A DNA stretch of 64,000 nucleotides from QHWT01 sp963755695 (GTDB taxonomy: Bacteria > Acidobacteriota > Vicinamibacteria > Vicinamibacterales > 2-12-FULL-66-21). Shown piece after piece: positions 36,572-45,443 of this stretch. The notes under the pieces were generated by a model that made no database searches, was not told where the DNA came from, and saw only the letters and a list, made by a program, of their open reading frames with translations. The translations under genes were made by a program, and so were the position numbers. The stretch spans positions 930,001 to 994,000 of the forward strand of contig CAVWLB010000010.1 in assembly GCA_963755695.1 (NCBI GenBank), in the 5' to 3' direction. The stretch's first letter is position 1; every line of letters begins with the position of its first letter.

Positions 36572-37558
36572 TTGGTTGTGGTGACGGGCGCCGGTGGCTT
36601 CATCGGCGGGCACCTGATCGGTGCACTACGCAGTCTCGGTTATCCGCGTCTGCGTGCCGTAGACATCAAGCCGGTCGACGCGTGGTACCAGCGCTTTGCC
36701 GACGTCGACAACCGACAGCTGGATCTGCGCGACAAAGAAGCGTGCGATCGGGCGGCGGCCGGCGCCCGCGAGATTTACAACCTGGCCGCCGACATGGGCG
36801 GGATGGGGTTCATCGAGACGCACAAGGCCGAATGCATGCTCACCGTCCTGATCAACACCCACATGTTGATGGCGGCGCGCGATGCGAAGGCCGAACGCTT
36901 CTTCTATTCATCGTCTGCGTGCGTGTACGCGGCGGGGAAGCAGACACGGCCGGACGTCGAACCGCTGAAGGAGGAAGACGCGTATCCCGCGATGGCCGAG
37001 GACGGCTACGGGTGGGAGAAGCTGTTCAGCGAGCGGATGTGCCGTCATTTCCTCGAAGATTACCAGCTCGAGACGCGCGTCGCGCGCTATCACAACGTTT
37101 ACGGACCGCACGGAACCTACGATGGCGGCCGCGAAAAGGCGCCGGCGGCGATCTGCCGGAAGGTGATCGCGGCGCAGATTGCAGGCGCCAGCGAAATCGA
37201 GGTCTGGGGTGACGGCGAACAGACGCGGAGCTTCATGTACATCGACGACTGCCTCCACGGTACGCAGATGCTGATGCACAGCGAGGTCCGCGAACCGCTC
37301 AACATCGGCAGCGACGAGCTCGTCACAATCAACCAGCTGATCGACATCGTCGAGGAGATCGCGGGCAAGCGGCTGAAGCGGCGCTACAACCTGTCCGCGC
37401 CCAAAGGCGTGCGCGGACGCTGTAGCGACAACACTCTGATCAAGCAGAAACTCGGCTGGGCGCCGTCCGTACGTCTCCGCGACGGCATGGAAAAAACCTA
37501 CCGGTGGATCCACGACGAGATGGAGTCGCCGGCAGCTGCACGGCGGGTCTACGTCTAG
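36572..37558 (+). CDS. GDP-mannose 3,5-epimerase-like SDR
   Basis: Extended short-chain dehydrogenase of ~330 residues. VVVTGAGGFIGGHL is the NAD loop; YNLAADMGGMGFI is nearly diagnostic for GDP-mannose 3,5-epimerase, as are SSSACVYA (catalytic Cys position), YGWEKL (Tyr and Lys of the SDR site), GGREKAPAAICRK (second acid/base Lys) and VRGRCSDNTLIKQKLGW. It would convert GDP-D-mannose to GDP-L-galactose (and GDP-L-gulose). A better ribosome site (GAGGGGGCGACG) and ATG lie at 36544 in another frame, so the true start is probably there with a one-base shift near 36571. Upstream of a fucosyltransferase-like gene, giving a donor/transferase pair. Confidence 0.88.
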   Translation: MVVVTGAGGFIGGHLIGALRSLGYPRLRAVDIKPVDAWYQRFADVDNRQLDLRDKEACDRAAAGAREIYNLAADMGGMGFIETHKAECMLTVLINTHMLMAARDAKAERFFYSSSACVYAAGKQTRPDVEPLKEEDAYPAMAEDGYGWEKLFSERMCRHFLEDYQLETRVARYHNVYGPHGTYDGGREKAPAAICRKVIAAQIAGASEIEVWGDGEQTRSFMYIDDCLHGTQMLMHSEVREPLNIGSDELVTINQLIDIVEEIAGKRLKRRYNLSAPKGVRGRCSDNTLIKQKLGWAPSVRLRDGMEKTYRWIHDEMESPAAARRVYV

Positions 37559-37641
37559 CGCCTGCACCATGACTGTATGGGCGGCCCGACGGTTCGTCCG
37601 GTCGCACGGACGCTTTTGCTGGGGCACGAAGGAAGAATCGG

Positions 37642-37985
37642 TTGACGTATTCGAGTCCGCCTCGTCGATCGTCGGATGCCACGCTATTCGTACTCAATAC
37701 CCACTTTGCGAACAAGGGCCATGTGAACAACGCCATCGATATCCTGCAGACCAATCCCAGTAGGAACACCGGCTTCATCTTTAATGGTGTTCGGATGAAG
37801 AAGAGCAAGTACTACTACAACACCAACTACGGCTATGGCTATCGCTACGCCTAGGCTATGGCAGCGGTTATTGCTACGGTCACGGCTATGGCCGCAAGAA
37901 GGCGGTGATCGGTCGGAGGGAAGCCCCACGACGAACCAGGACACTTGATCCCGTTGCAGGGTCTCAGGGGCGCAATTTTCGGTGA
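37642..37985 (+). pseudogene. C-terminal tail of a bacterial tyrosine kinase (Wzc/CpsD type)
   Basis: The frame gives DATLFVLNTHFANKGHVNNAID then FIFNGVRMKKSKYYYNTNYGYGYRYA and, after a one-base shift near 37850, GYGSGYCYGHGYGRKK. This is the end of a BY-kinase: the D-x-T-L-F-V strand, the N-G-V/D-V strand and a tyrosine/glycine-rich autophosphorylation tail. The P-loop and Walker motifs that should lie ~150 residues upstream are missing; only the last fifth survives. Such kinases control surface polysaccharide export, consistent with the GDP-sugar epimerase before it and the glycosyltransferase after it. Confidence 0.6.
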
Positions 37986-38066
37986 TCCGCGATGGACTGG
38001 AGGGATCTGCGGTCATTCAAGGAGATCGGTCACAGCCTCCATGAACGACGCGAAAGGGAATAGGCC

Positions 38067-38949
38067 ATGAGGATGGATCTGCTCGCCATGGGTGGTCTTT
38101 GCAACAGGATGCGGGCCATTGATTCAGCCCAGTCGCTTGTGGGCGAAGCTGGCGGGACGCTTGGTGGTCCACTGGCAAAGAAAACAGGGCATCTTGAATT
38201 GTCCCTTCCGCGACCTGTTCGAGCCCATACCGGGGGTCAAGGTCGTTGAAACGTCCAGTGTTCCTTTTCCATTTCGTGCGTCGTTCGCTTCGGAACTCTA
38301 CCGCCGTTCCGTGTCTTCGCGGCTGATCGGGTCCGAGGCGATGAAGGAACTGATCGATTCCAAGTACGACTTCCGTGAATTGAACAGGTCGCCGAGAGTT
38401 CATATGATGACCCTTTACCGGTTCCATTCCGCTCCTGGCAGATACCTTGGTTTCGTACCGGTGACCGACCTTCGCTCACAAGTGGACCAGGTGACCGCCG
38501 GCTTCGATGCGAATACCATAGGCGTGCACATCCGCCGCACGGACCATGCCAAGTCCATCGAGGTCAGTCCCTTGGATCTCTTCGAGACGTTTATGGATGC
38601 TGCGATCAAGGCCGAACCCAGGACCCGGTTCTACCTGGCCACCGACAGTACATCTGTGAAGGAGCGGCTATGCGCAAGGTTCAACGGGCTGGTCATGACC
38701 AACTTCAATGAGCCATCGCGGAACAGCAGGGAAGGGGTTCGCGATGCCGTGCTGGAGCTTTACGCATTGTCGCGGACGAGCAAACTGTTCGGCTCCTATT
38801 GGAGTTCGTTCTCCGAGACAGCGGCCCACATCGGAGGCATCAAGCAGATCGTGGTCGGGCGGGCGGACATGGTGAGACGAAAGGAAGCATTAGGGCCCTC
38901 TCGCGATTCAACGGAACGCTCCTTCTCGGACTCTGCTCTATCGTCATGA
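38067..38949 (+). CDS. Fucosyltransferase-like glycosyltransferase, one frameshift
   Basis: About 290 residues. The ATG at 38067 gives MRMDLLAMGGLCNRMRAIDSAQSL, the usual G-G-x-x-N-R-x-R start of O-/alpha-1,6-fucosyltransferase-like GT-B enzymes; a shift near 38140 moves it to a second frame with LVVHWQRKQGILNCPFRDLFEP, then TIGVHIRRTDHAKSIE (the donor-binding HxRRxD), FYLATDSTSVKERL and ELYALSRTSKLFGSYWSSFSETAAHIGG, all standard. Such enzymes move L-fucose from GDP-L-fucose; because the neighbour makes GDP-L-galactose, an L-galactosyl transfer is a fair guess. Codon use is visibly less GC-biased than the backbone, a sign of transfer. Confidence 0.75.
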
Positions 38950-39330
38950 TCAGTATGCAGGATGCCCAGACAGCAGCACAGGCGAGCAACCGATCATGAC
39001 AAGAGGACGCCCTCTCTTCGTTTCCGGCGGGCGACCGGACTCAAATAGGCGTCGGGACTAGGAACAGTCCCCGGACTTCGCTCGCGCTGCCGGCGATGCA
39101 ACTCACAGTGACCACTGGCCGGTCAGACGTTGACACCCAACTGACACCCTCGGCGTTGGACGCCGGGCAAAGTGGTGGACACCTATAGACGAGATCGTTA
39201 CGAAAATCCTCCAGCGGTGTCCATCTGAATCCATCGACTTTCGCCTGCCGTCAATTCGTAAAGGACGACTCGATGTCGATGCGCCGCCGCGCCCTACCGT
39301 GGTGTACTTCTGCTGCCGTTCTGTGAACCG
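38950..39330. other. Non-coding gap on the island
   Basis: No frame with protein character on either strand and no repeat or hairpin that I can tie to a function. Confidence 0.5.
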
Positions 39331-39543
39331 TCATGAGGCGCGCTCCGCTGCCGCCTCCCCCGCGAGAAACAAGGTCGACCCGGTGACCAGGAAATCGCCG
39401 CCCCTCGCCATTGGGATCGCGTCGCCGCTTTCCTCGTCGCGATAGACCTTGATGTGCTTTGGCGCGAACTGCGTATCGTTCAACCGATGGATCGCGTCGA
39501 TCGCGCCGCCCTTCCCGGTGACCGCCCCGATGAAGTCCTTCAT
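39331..39543 (-). CDS. Small hypothetical protein, 70 aa
   Basis: MKDFIGAVTGKGGAIDAIHRLNDTQFAP then HIKVYRDEESGDAIPMARGGDFLV and a short tail. Composition is protein-like with a strand-turn-strand around IKVYRDEESG. No clear ribosome site; the frame is open upstream but there it overlaps the tRNA-like remnant and the antisense of a recombinase relic, so the internal ATG is a guess. Function unknown. Confidence 0.4.
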   Translation of the reverse strand: MKDFIGAVTGKGGAIDAIHRLNDTQFAPKHIKVYRDEESGDAIPMARGGDFLVTGSTLFLAGEAAAERAS

Positions 39544-39547
39544 CGTG

Positions 39548-39564
39548 ATCGGACTTGAACCGAT
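39548..39564 (-). repeat. tRNA 3'-half-like remnant (T-arm)
   Basis: On the minus strand ATCGG-TTCAAGT-CCGAT forms a perfect 5-bp T-arm stem with a canonical seven-base T-loop, preceded by AGCAGGTC as in the variable region of a tRNA. The anticodon and D arms are absent. It abuts the recombinase zinc-ribbon relic, so it may be an old att scar from a different tRNA. Confidence 0.4.
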
Positions 39565-39867
39565 GACCTGCTGATCTGCGGCGGAGGCCTCGCGGCGCAC
39601 ACGCGCAGCCACGGCACCGGCAAGGCGAGGAGACCGGTGCACTCTTACGGCTGTACGTCCTTCTGGCGACGTGGCCCGAAGGTGTGCACGAACAAGCTGG
39701 TCGGGCGCATGGACGTGATCGACGAGGAGGTGCTCGCGACCCTGCAGGATGACATCTGCCGACCGACGGTGATCGAAGAGGCCATCCGATTGGCGCTCGA
39801 GGAACTGACCCCGGCACGCCAACCTGATTGCTGCGGGCCTGCGTCACGGCATCCGGCAATCGCCTGA
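39565..39867 (+). pseudogene. Serine recombinase zinc-ribbon remnant
   Basis: The frame reads DLLICGGGLAAHTRSHGTGKARRPVHSYGCTSFWRRG in outline, then VCTNKLVGRMDVIDEEVLATLQDDI and VIEEAIRLALEEL. The Y-G-C-T-S-F ... R-G-P-K-V-C-T-N-K-L segment is the second half of the recombinase zinc beta-ribbon, followed by the start of the coiled-coil. Catalytic and recombinase domains are missing upstream and the C-terminal tail is missing downstream. It is the third recombinase fragment on the island and differs in sequence from the recombinase at 42-43.9 kb. Confidence 0.65.
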
Positions 39868-39942
39868 CCTGTTTGAGAACGTGGATATAGAGGCGCTCGC
39901 CCACCAAGTGTGCAGCTTGATCGAGCAGTGACGGAGACCACA

Positions 39943-40493
39943 ATGGCAACGGCAACTCCGACGAAACCACTTTCCGCCCGGGACCTGTTGGCACTGGCGG
40001 CGCTGCCGCTCGACGCCAGCCCGGAGGTTCAGCCGCTGGCAGCCGCCGCTGAAGCGGCCGAGCGCACCTACGCAGACCTCCTCGTGAAAGACCGGCGATA
40101 CAGGTCCTTCACCGATCCAAATATCGCTCGGTCCCTTGAGCGGTCTCCGGAGGCGAAGGAGGTATTGGACGCCGCAGCCAATGCGCCCACGGTGATCGAA
40201 CTGGCCCGGGCCCGGGCAGCACGCGACGTTGCGACCGAACGGCTGGACTTGGCCGTGAGGGTGAACGGCAGCGGCGGCTGTGGTTGCTGCACGAGTTCAG
40301 GAAGGCCGAGATGCGGGTGCTGGCCGCCGACTACGCCAAGCTCGTGACGCGTTGCGGGCCGCTCGCTGAAATTGAACAGGCATTTCATGAAGCGATGCCC
40401 GTCCGCGTGGTCGAACGCTACGGCATGCTCGTGACCGCCGGACGGTTGGAAGCGTGGAAGACCGCTGCGGCCAGTGAGGGCATCGAGGTATAG
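39943..40493 (+). CDS. Unknown helical protein, one frameshift
   Basis: About 183 residues. MATATPTKPLSARDLLALAALPLDASPE, then AAEAAERTYADLLVKDRRYRSF and ARARAARDVATERLDLAVRV; one added G near 40264 joins it to ERQRRLWLLHEFRKAEMRVLAADYA in outline, ending RLEAWKTAAASEGIEV. Wholly alpha-helical, probably coiled-coil, cytoplasmic; no known domain. First of a rightward run of small unknown genes (40.6-42.2 kb) that looks like a conserved cargo or control block of the island. Confidence 0.55.
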
Positions 40494-40635
40494 CCATAGG
40501 CGACGGGACAGCCTCTGGGGTGTCGGCTGGGCGCCTACAACTCCGCGTGCGGCCCCGTCGGAGCGAGCCGTTGGTATCGAACGGGCGCAACATGTTCCGC
40601 CGCGGAGACCAGCCACTCAACTACCACACTGACCG

Positions 40636-40863
40636 ATGGACCAATATCAGCACCTGGCGATGGCCGTGATCAACATGGCCATCACCGATCTGACCGACAA
40701 GCGACGGACACCGGACGAGCGGGCCCACGTTCGCCGGTTCTTCAACAGTGACGACCTACGTTTCTGGTGCACGATTGCGGACCTGAAGGCCGAGGCCGTC
40801 AGAGAAGCGGCCGAGCGGCACGAGCAGATGCTGGCCGGAGAACTGCCTACACTGCCGCAGTGA
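40636..40863 (+). CDS. Small hypothetical protein, 75 aa
   Basis: MDQYQHLAMAVINMAITDLTDKRRTPDERAHVRRFF, then DDLRFWCTIADLKAEAVREAAER. Helical, protein-like codon use, intact frame. The pattern (short protein with A-V-x-x-A-I-x-D and a central F-N-S-D-D) recalls small proteins carried by actinobacterial phages and integrative elements, but I cannot name a family. Same direction as its neighbours. Confidence 0.6.
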   Translation: MDQYQHLAMAVINMAITDLTDKRRTPDERAHVRRFFNSDDLRFWCTIADLKAEAVREAAERHEQMLAGELPTLPQ

Positions 40864-40890
40864 TGCCGCAGTCTATGAGGGGACGAGATA

Positions 40891-41136
40891 GTGGGATCGG
40901 GCGCTATCGCGGGAATGATCGCGCAGGCCGCATTCTGGGCGATGCTGGTGCTTGGTGTCGCATTCGGGGAGATCGGCCGGCGCGGCGTGGTGGTGTTCCT
41001 CGCCCTGTGGGCGGTCGGATTCTTTGGATTGCCGCGTGTGTCCGCGTTCGGTGCCCTCTACGTGACGCCGTATGTGGCCGCACTCGACATCGGCCTCGCG
41101 TTTGTCGTGTTCAAGGGAGACGTAAAGCTGTCGTGA
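40891..41136 (+). CDS. Small membrane protein, 81 aa
   Basis: GTG start preceded by GAGGGGACGAGATA. Three hydrophobic segments: IAGMIAQAAFWAMLVLGVAF, VVVFLALWAVGFFGL and LYVTPYVAALDIGLAFVVF, ending KGDVKLS. Inner membrane. No known family; position in the island's small-gene block suggests an accessory or control role only by association. Confidence 0.55.
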   Translation: MGSGAIAGMIAQAAFWAMLVLGVAFGEIGRRGVVVFLALWAVGFFGLPRVSAFGALYVTPYVAALDIGLAFVVFKGDVKLS

Positions 41137-41163
41137 ACATCATCTGTGACGATGGAGGCTCTG

Positions 41164-41334
41164 ATGTGCGGGTCGATGCGCCGTAGACGCAGCCTCGCCA
41201 GCCTAGCGACCCGTAGATGCCCGGTCTGCGGGCAGACGTTCGATCAGCGAAGGCCGACGCAGAAGCATTGCAGGCCAAGCTGTCGCCAGCTCGCGCTCCG
41301 GCGTCCGGACGATCACATCGGTCTACTGTTCTGA
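41164..41334 (+). CDS. Small zinc-finger-type protein, 56 aa
   Basis: Starts MCGSMRRRRSLASLATRR, then CPVCGQTFDQRRPTQKHCRPSCRQLA: two CxxC/HCxxxC half-sites as in small treble-clef or zinc-ribbon proteins, in a very basic context suited to nucleic-acid binding. GGAGG lies five bases before the ATG, which decides the start over one six codons upstream. Ends two codons into the convergent small gene. Confidence 0.6.
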   Translation: MCGSMRRRRSLASLATRRCPVCGQTFDQRRPTQKHCRPSCRQLALRRPDDHIGLLF

Positions 41335-41556
41335 CTCGCGCTGCGGTTCGTTGGGGAGCAGCGGCATCCACTCACGCCCACAGGCCCGGCAATGCCACTT
41401 CATGCTCCACGGACCCACCAAACACCCACCGAGGATCACGCGACCTTCAGCGACGGCGTGCCCCAACTCCGGATCATGATCCGGCAGGCCCCAGACGATC
41501 CGCACCGCTGCCACTTCTCCACACCAAGTGCAGCGGACCCGTTCGTGTTTCATCAT
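41323..41556 (-). CDS. Small zinc-binding hypothetical protein, 77 aa
   Basis: MMKHERVRCTWCGEVAAVRIVWGLPD, GRVILGGCLVGPWSMKWHCRACGREW. The two CxxC pairs (CTWC and CRAC) frame an I-L-G-G-C-x-V-G-P core; from memory this arrangement is that of a small hypothetical protein common in actinobacteria and soil bacteria. It is the only leftward gene in the small-gene block and overlaps the zinc-finger gene by 12 bp. Function unknown. Confidence 0.65.
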   Translation of the reverse strand: MMKHERVRCTWCGEVAAVRIVWGLPDHDPELGHAVAEGRVILGGCLVGPWSMKWHCRACGREWMPLLPNEPQRESEQ

Positions 41557-41627
41557 GGGCCGTAACCATACGCCGGTTACGTGGTGGTTTACTTCTGTGT
41601 GCTATAGGGGTATATATAGCCCCCGCC

Positions 41628-41819
41628 ATGACCGTCCACAAAAAAATCGGCTACTACACTTTGCTGGCGCCAGACGTGCGAGAGGCGCTTGCTCGTTACA
41701 AGCAGGACGTGGGCGTGCCCGAGACGGTGGTGATCGACCGGGCGCTCCGTCAGTGGCTCACCGAACATGGCGTGATGAAGGCGCCCCGACCCCGCGCTGG
41801 AACGCGGGGCCGGGGCTGA
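41628..41819 (+). CDS. Ribbon-helix-helix-like DNA-binding protein, 63 aa
   Basis: MTVHKKIGYYTLLAPDVREALARYKQDVG, then ETVVIDRALRQWLTEHGVM and a basic tail. One strand followed by two helices (I-G-Y-Y-T-L-L / DVREALARYKQ / VVIDRALRQWL) is the MetJ/Arc/CopG-like ribbon-helix-helix pattern, usually a dimeric repressor, often of an antitoxin or plasmid-control type. No toxin partner is obvious next to it. The upstream AT-rich tract TATAGGGGTATATATAG may hold its promoter. Confidence 0.6.
   Translation: MTVHKKIGYYTLLAPDVREALARYKQDVGVPETVVIDRALRQWLTEHGVMKAPRPRAGTRGRG
41783..41816 (+). terminator. Strong hairpin overlapping the end of the RHH gene
   Basis: GCCCCGACCCCGCG pairs with CGCGGGGCCGGGGC (one mismatch) around a CTGGAA loop. 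The stem extends to the last codons of the gene; a T-run is absent. Confidence 0.5.
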
Positions 41820-41896
41820 CCCGTTTACTCGTGTAGGCGAGTCGACCGGGCTGCCCTCCATGATACGGGCGGCCTCCGACTCCAAAGGAGGCAGCA

Positions 41897-42169
41897 ATGA
41901 AAAGATTCCAGACCGGTCTGCGTATTCTGAACACGCACGGCAACGGGACGCTCATCGCGGCCAGCGCCGCGTGGAGGGCAGGCGCTGAAGCCCAGAGCCG
42001 CACCACAGCGATCGTGGCCGGAGTCATCATCGGCCTGAAGGCCGGAGCGAGCCTCGCCAAGACCCCGTGGGGGATCGCCATCGGCGCCGCTGCCGGAGCG
42101 GCCGTCGGCTACATCGCGCACATCAACGCCCACGCGCATCCCGCCGTCATCCAGCAACAGGCAGCGTAA
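41897..42169 (+). CDS. Glycine-zipper membrane protein, 90 aa
   Basis: AAAGGAGG precedes the ATG. MKRFQTGLRILNTHGNGTLIAASAAW, then two hydrophobic stretches (AIVAGVIIGLKAGASLA and GIAIGAAAGAAVGYIAH) rich in small residues at every fourth position, i.e. a glycine zipper. No leader; probably inserts in the inner membrane as a small oligomer-forming protein. 14 bp upstream of the recombinase ATG, so very likely in its operon. Confidence 0.65.
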   Translation: MKRFQTGLRILNTHGNGTLIAASAAWRAGAEAQSRTTAIVAGVIIGLKAGASLAKTPWGIAIGAAAGAAVGYIAHINAHAHPAVIQQQAA

Positions 42170-42183
42170 GAGAGGAGCCTGTG

Positions 42184-43914
42184 ATGATAGCCAGTGTCTA
42201 TGCCCGCAAGAGCACGATCCAAGAGGGCGCTGACGCGGACGCCAAGTCCGTCCAGCGCCAGATCGAAAACGCGCCCGGGCCTTCGCTGCCTCCAAGGGCT
42301 GGCTCGTAGCCGAAGGCCACGTCTACAGCGATGACGCCATCAGCGGCGCGGAGGTCCGGAAGCTGCGCGACCGCCAGCGGCTCCTCGATGCGATCCACAG
42401 CGGCCCGCCATTCCAAGTGCTCATCATGCGGGACCCTCCCGGTTCTCCCGGCGGGATGGCGACGAGGCCTTCACCGAGCTGAAGGCCATCGCCAAGGCGG
42501 GCGTGGCCGTCTGGTTCTATCAGGACAACAGTCGATTCGAATACGGGAACTTCGCCGCCAACATCACCGGCATTGTCCGGGCTGAGATGAACGCGGAATT
42601 TCGCCGGAGCATTGCCGTGTGGACCCGTGAGGCGATGATTCGCAAAGCCAAGGCCGGGCATGTTACCGGCGGCCGCGTGTTCGGCTACGACAACGTCCGC
42701 GTGGACGGTCACGTCGAGCGCCGCATCAACGAGGCCGAAGCCGCCGTCGTGCAGCGCATCTTCCAGATGGCGGCAGACGGCGCCGGGTTCCGCCGGATCG
42801 CGAAAGCGTTGAACGATGAACGGACGCCGTGTCCTCGGGCGCAGCAGGGGCGACCGGACGGCTGGACGGCCAGCAGCGTGCGGCCAGTGCTGTATCGGAC
42901 CCTGTATCACGGCGTGATCGACATGGGGGCAGACGCGGGGCCGCGACGAGTCCGGCGAGCGTCGTCAACGGAAGCAGCCAGCCGACCAGTGGATGACGGT
43001 AGACGTGCCGCAGCTCCGGATCGTGAGTGACGACCTGTGGACCTCCGCGCAGCGCCGGATGAAGGCGGCCGCCGGAGTCTACCTGCGGTCGACGGGAGGC
43101 AAGTTGTTCGGGCGTCCCGTGCTGGGACAGGAGTCTCGCTACCTGCTCACCGGACTGGCCGCGTGCGGCGCCTGCCACAACGACGCCCGGTCCGGGCTGA
43201 TGGCGCACAGCACCGCCAGCGGCCGCGAGCGGCGGCGGTATCTACTGCTGCACCGGGTTCCACAACAAAGGCCGGGCGATCTGCGCGAACGGGCTGCCGC
43301 TCCCGATGCAGGAGGCCGACGAGGAGATCCTCACGCAGCTCCGCGAGGCCGTGCTGCGCCCGGACCTCGTAGAGGGTGCGCTCTCCGACGCACTCGCCAT
43401 GCTCCGCCCGCAGAACGACATCATCGAGGCCCGGCGCGCGGAACTACAACGCCAGCTCCGTGCTCTCGACGAGGAGACTGGGCGGCTCGCTGCCGCGATT
43501 GCCGCAGGCGGGGAGATGTCCGCGCTCGTGGCGGCACTCGGTGAGCGGGAACGTCAGCGTGAGGTCCTGAAGCTAGATGCTGCCGGTCTGGAGAGTCTCG
43601 CCAAGGTATCGCAGGCAGACGTGCACCGGTTGGAGAGCAGCCTCCGCGCCAAGGTGAAGGACTGGCGCGCGGTGCTCGGACGGCAGGCGCCTATCAGCCG
43701 CCAGATCGTCGCCAAGCTACTCGACGGACGGATCGTGTTCACGCCGCAAGAGGATCGCTCGTGGACCTACGTCGGACAGGCGTCGTATGGAAAGATTCTT
43801 CAGGGAGTAGTCTTACCGTGGCGATGGCGTCCCCAACGGGATTCGAACCCGTGTTTTGGCCTTGAAAGGGCCACGTCCTGGGCCTCTGGACGATGGGGAC
43901 CTGGTCGGCGATGA
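42184..43914 (+). CDS. Large serine recombinase of the tRNA-Glu island (several frameshifts)
   Basis: Nearly complete, about 565 residues. GAGGAG-CCTGTG-ATG start, then MIASVYARKST (catalytic serine in RKST), GWLVAEGHVYSDDAISGAE, LIMRDLSRF-SRRDGDEAF (after correction), VWFYQDNSRFEY, the recombinase domain GRVFGYDNVRVDG to WTASSVRPVLYRTLYHGVI, the zinc ribbon LLTGLAACGACHND, a coiled coil (ELQRQLRALDEETGRLAAAI) and the C-terminal KLLDGRIVFTP. At least four one-base shifts (near 42265, 42440, 42940, 43250) break it while motifs persist. It runs straight into the tRNA-Glu gene; in one frame it ends as VAMASPTGFEPVFWP, in another as RPQRDSNPCF. Confidence 0.8.
43825..43900 (-). tRNA. tRNA-Glu (anticodon TTC)
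   Basis: The minus strand reads GTCCCCA (acceptor), a D-arm with CCAGAGG, anticodon loop CTTTCAA with TTC at 43864-43866, a T-arm GGGTTCGAATCCC and TGGGGAC-G-CCA with the CCA encoded. All stems pair. The 3' end is where the integrative island joins. A TATGAT element about 46 bp upstream of its 5' end could be the promoter. Intact despite the integration, as expected when an element restores the gene end. Confidence 0.95.
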
Positions 43915-44008
43915 CCGCCTCCGGGCGAGCACCCGGATCCTTCAAATCATAGCATAGCGTCACGCGAGCCTCAGCCCGTCCCAATCCCATCGCCGCTCCG
44001 CGATTAAG

Positions 44009-45433
<1,425 letters not shown>

Positions 45434-45443
45434 AGCGCTCGGC

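Larger units (their letters stand above)
31405..43846. mobile_element. Integrative island at tRNA-Glu, serine-recombinase type, about 12.4 kb
   Basis: The right end is the 3' end of an intact tRNA-Glu gene with a recombinase gene running into it; the left end carries two degenerate copies of that tRNA end beside the C-terminal relic of a related recombinase. Between them lie two further recombinase fragments, an XRE-type regulator with a divergent recombinase module, glycan genes, many small genes of unknown function, and longer gene-free and A/T-richer stretches unlike the flanks. This is the pattern of repeated integration and decay at one tRNA. The left limit is uncertain by about 100 bp, and parts of 31.6-33.1 kb could be trapped backbone. 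No conjugation or phage structural genes are seen. Confidence 0.6.

Noticed and set aside
41628..41819. Toxin-antitoxin pair at the ribbon-helix-helix gene
   Set aside because: No toxin-like frame adjoins it; the leftward neighbour is a zinc-binding protein without toxin features.
31405..43846. Prophage or conjugative element
   Set aside because: No capsid, portal, terminase, tail, relaxase or type IV secretion gene can be recognised; only recombinases and small genes.
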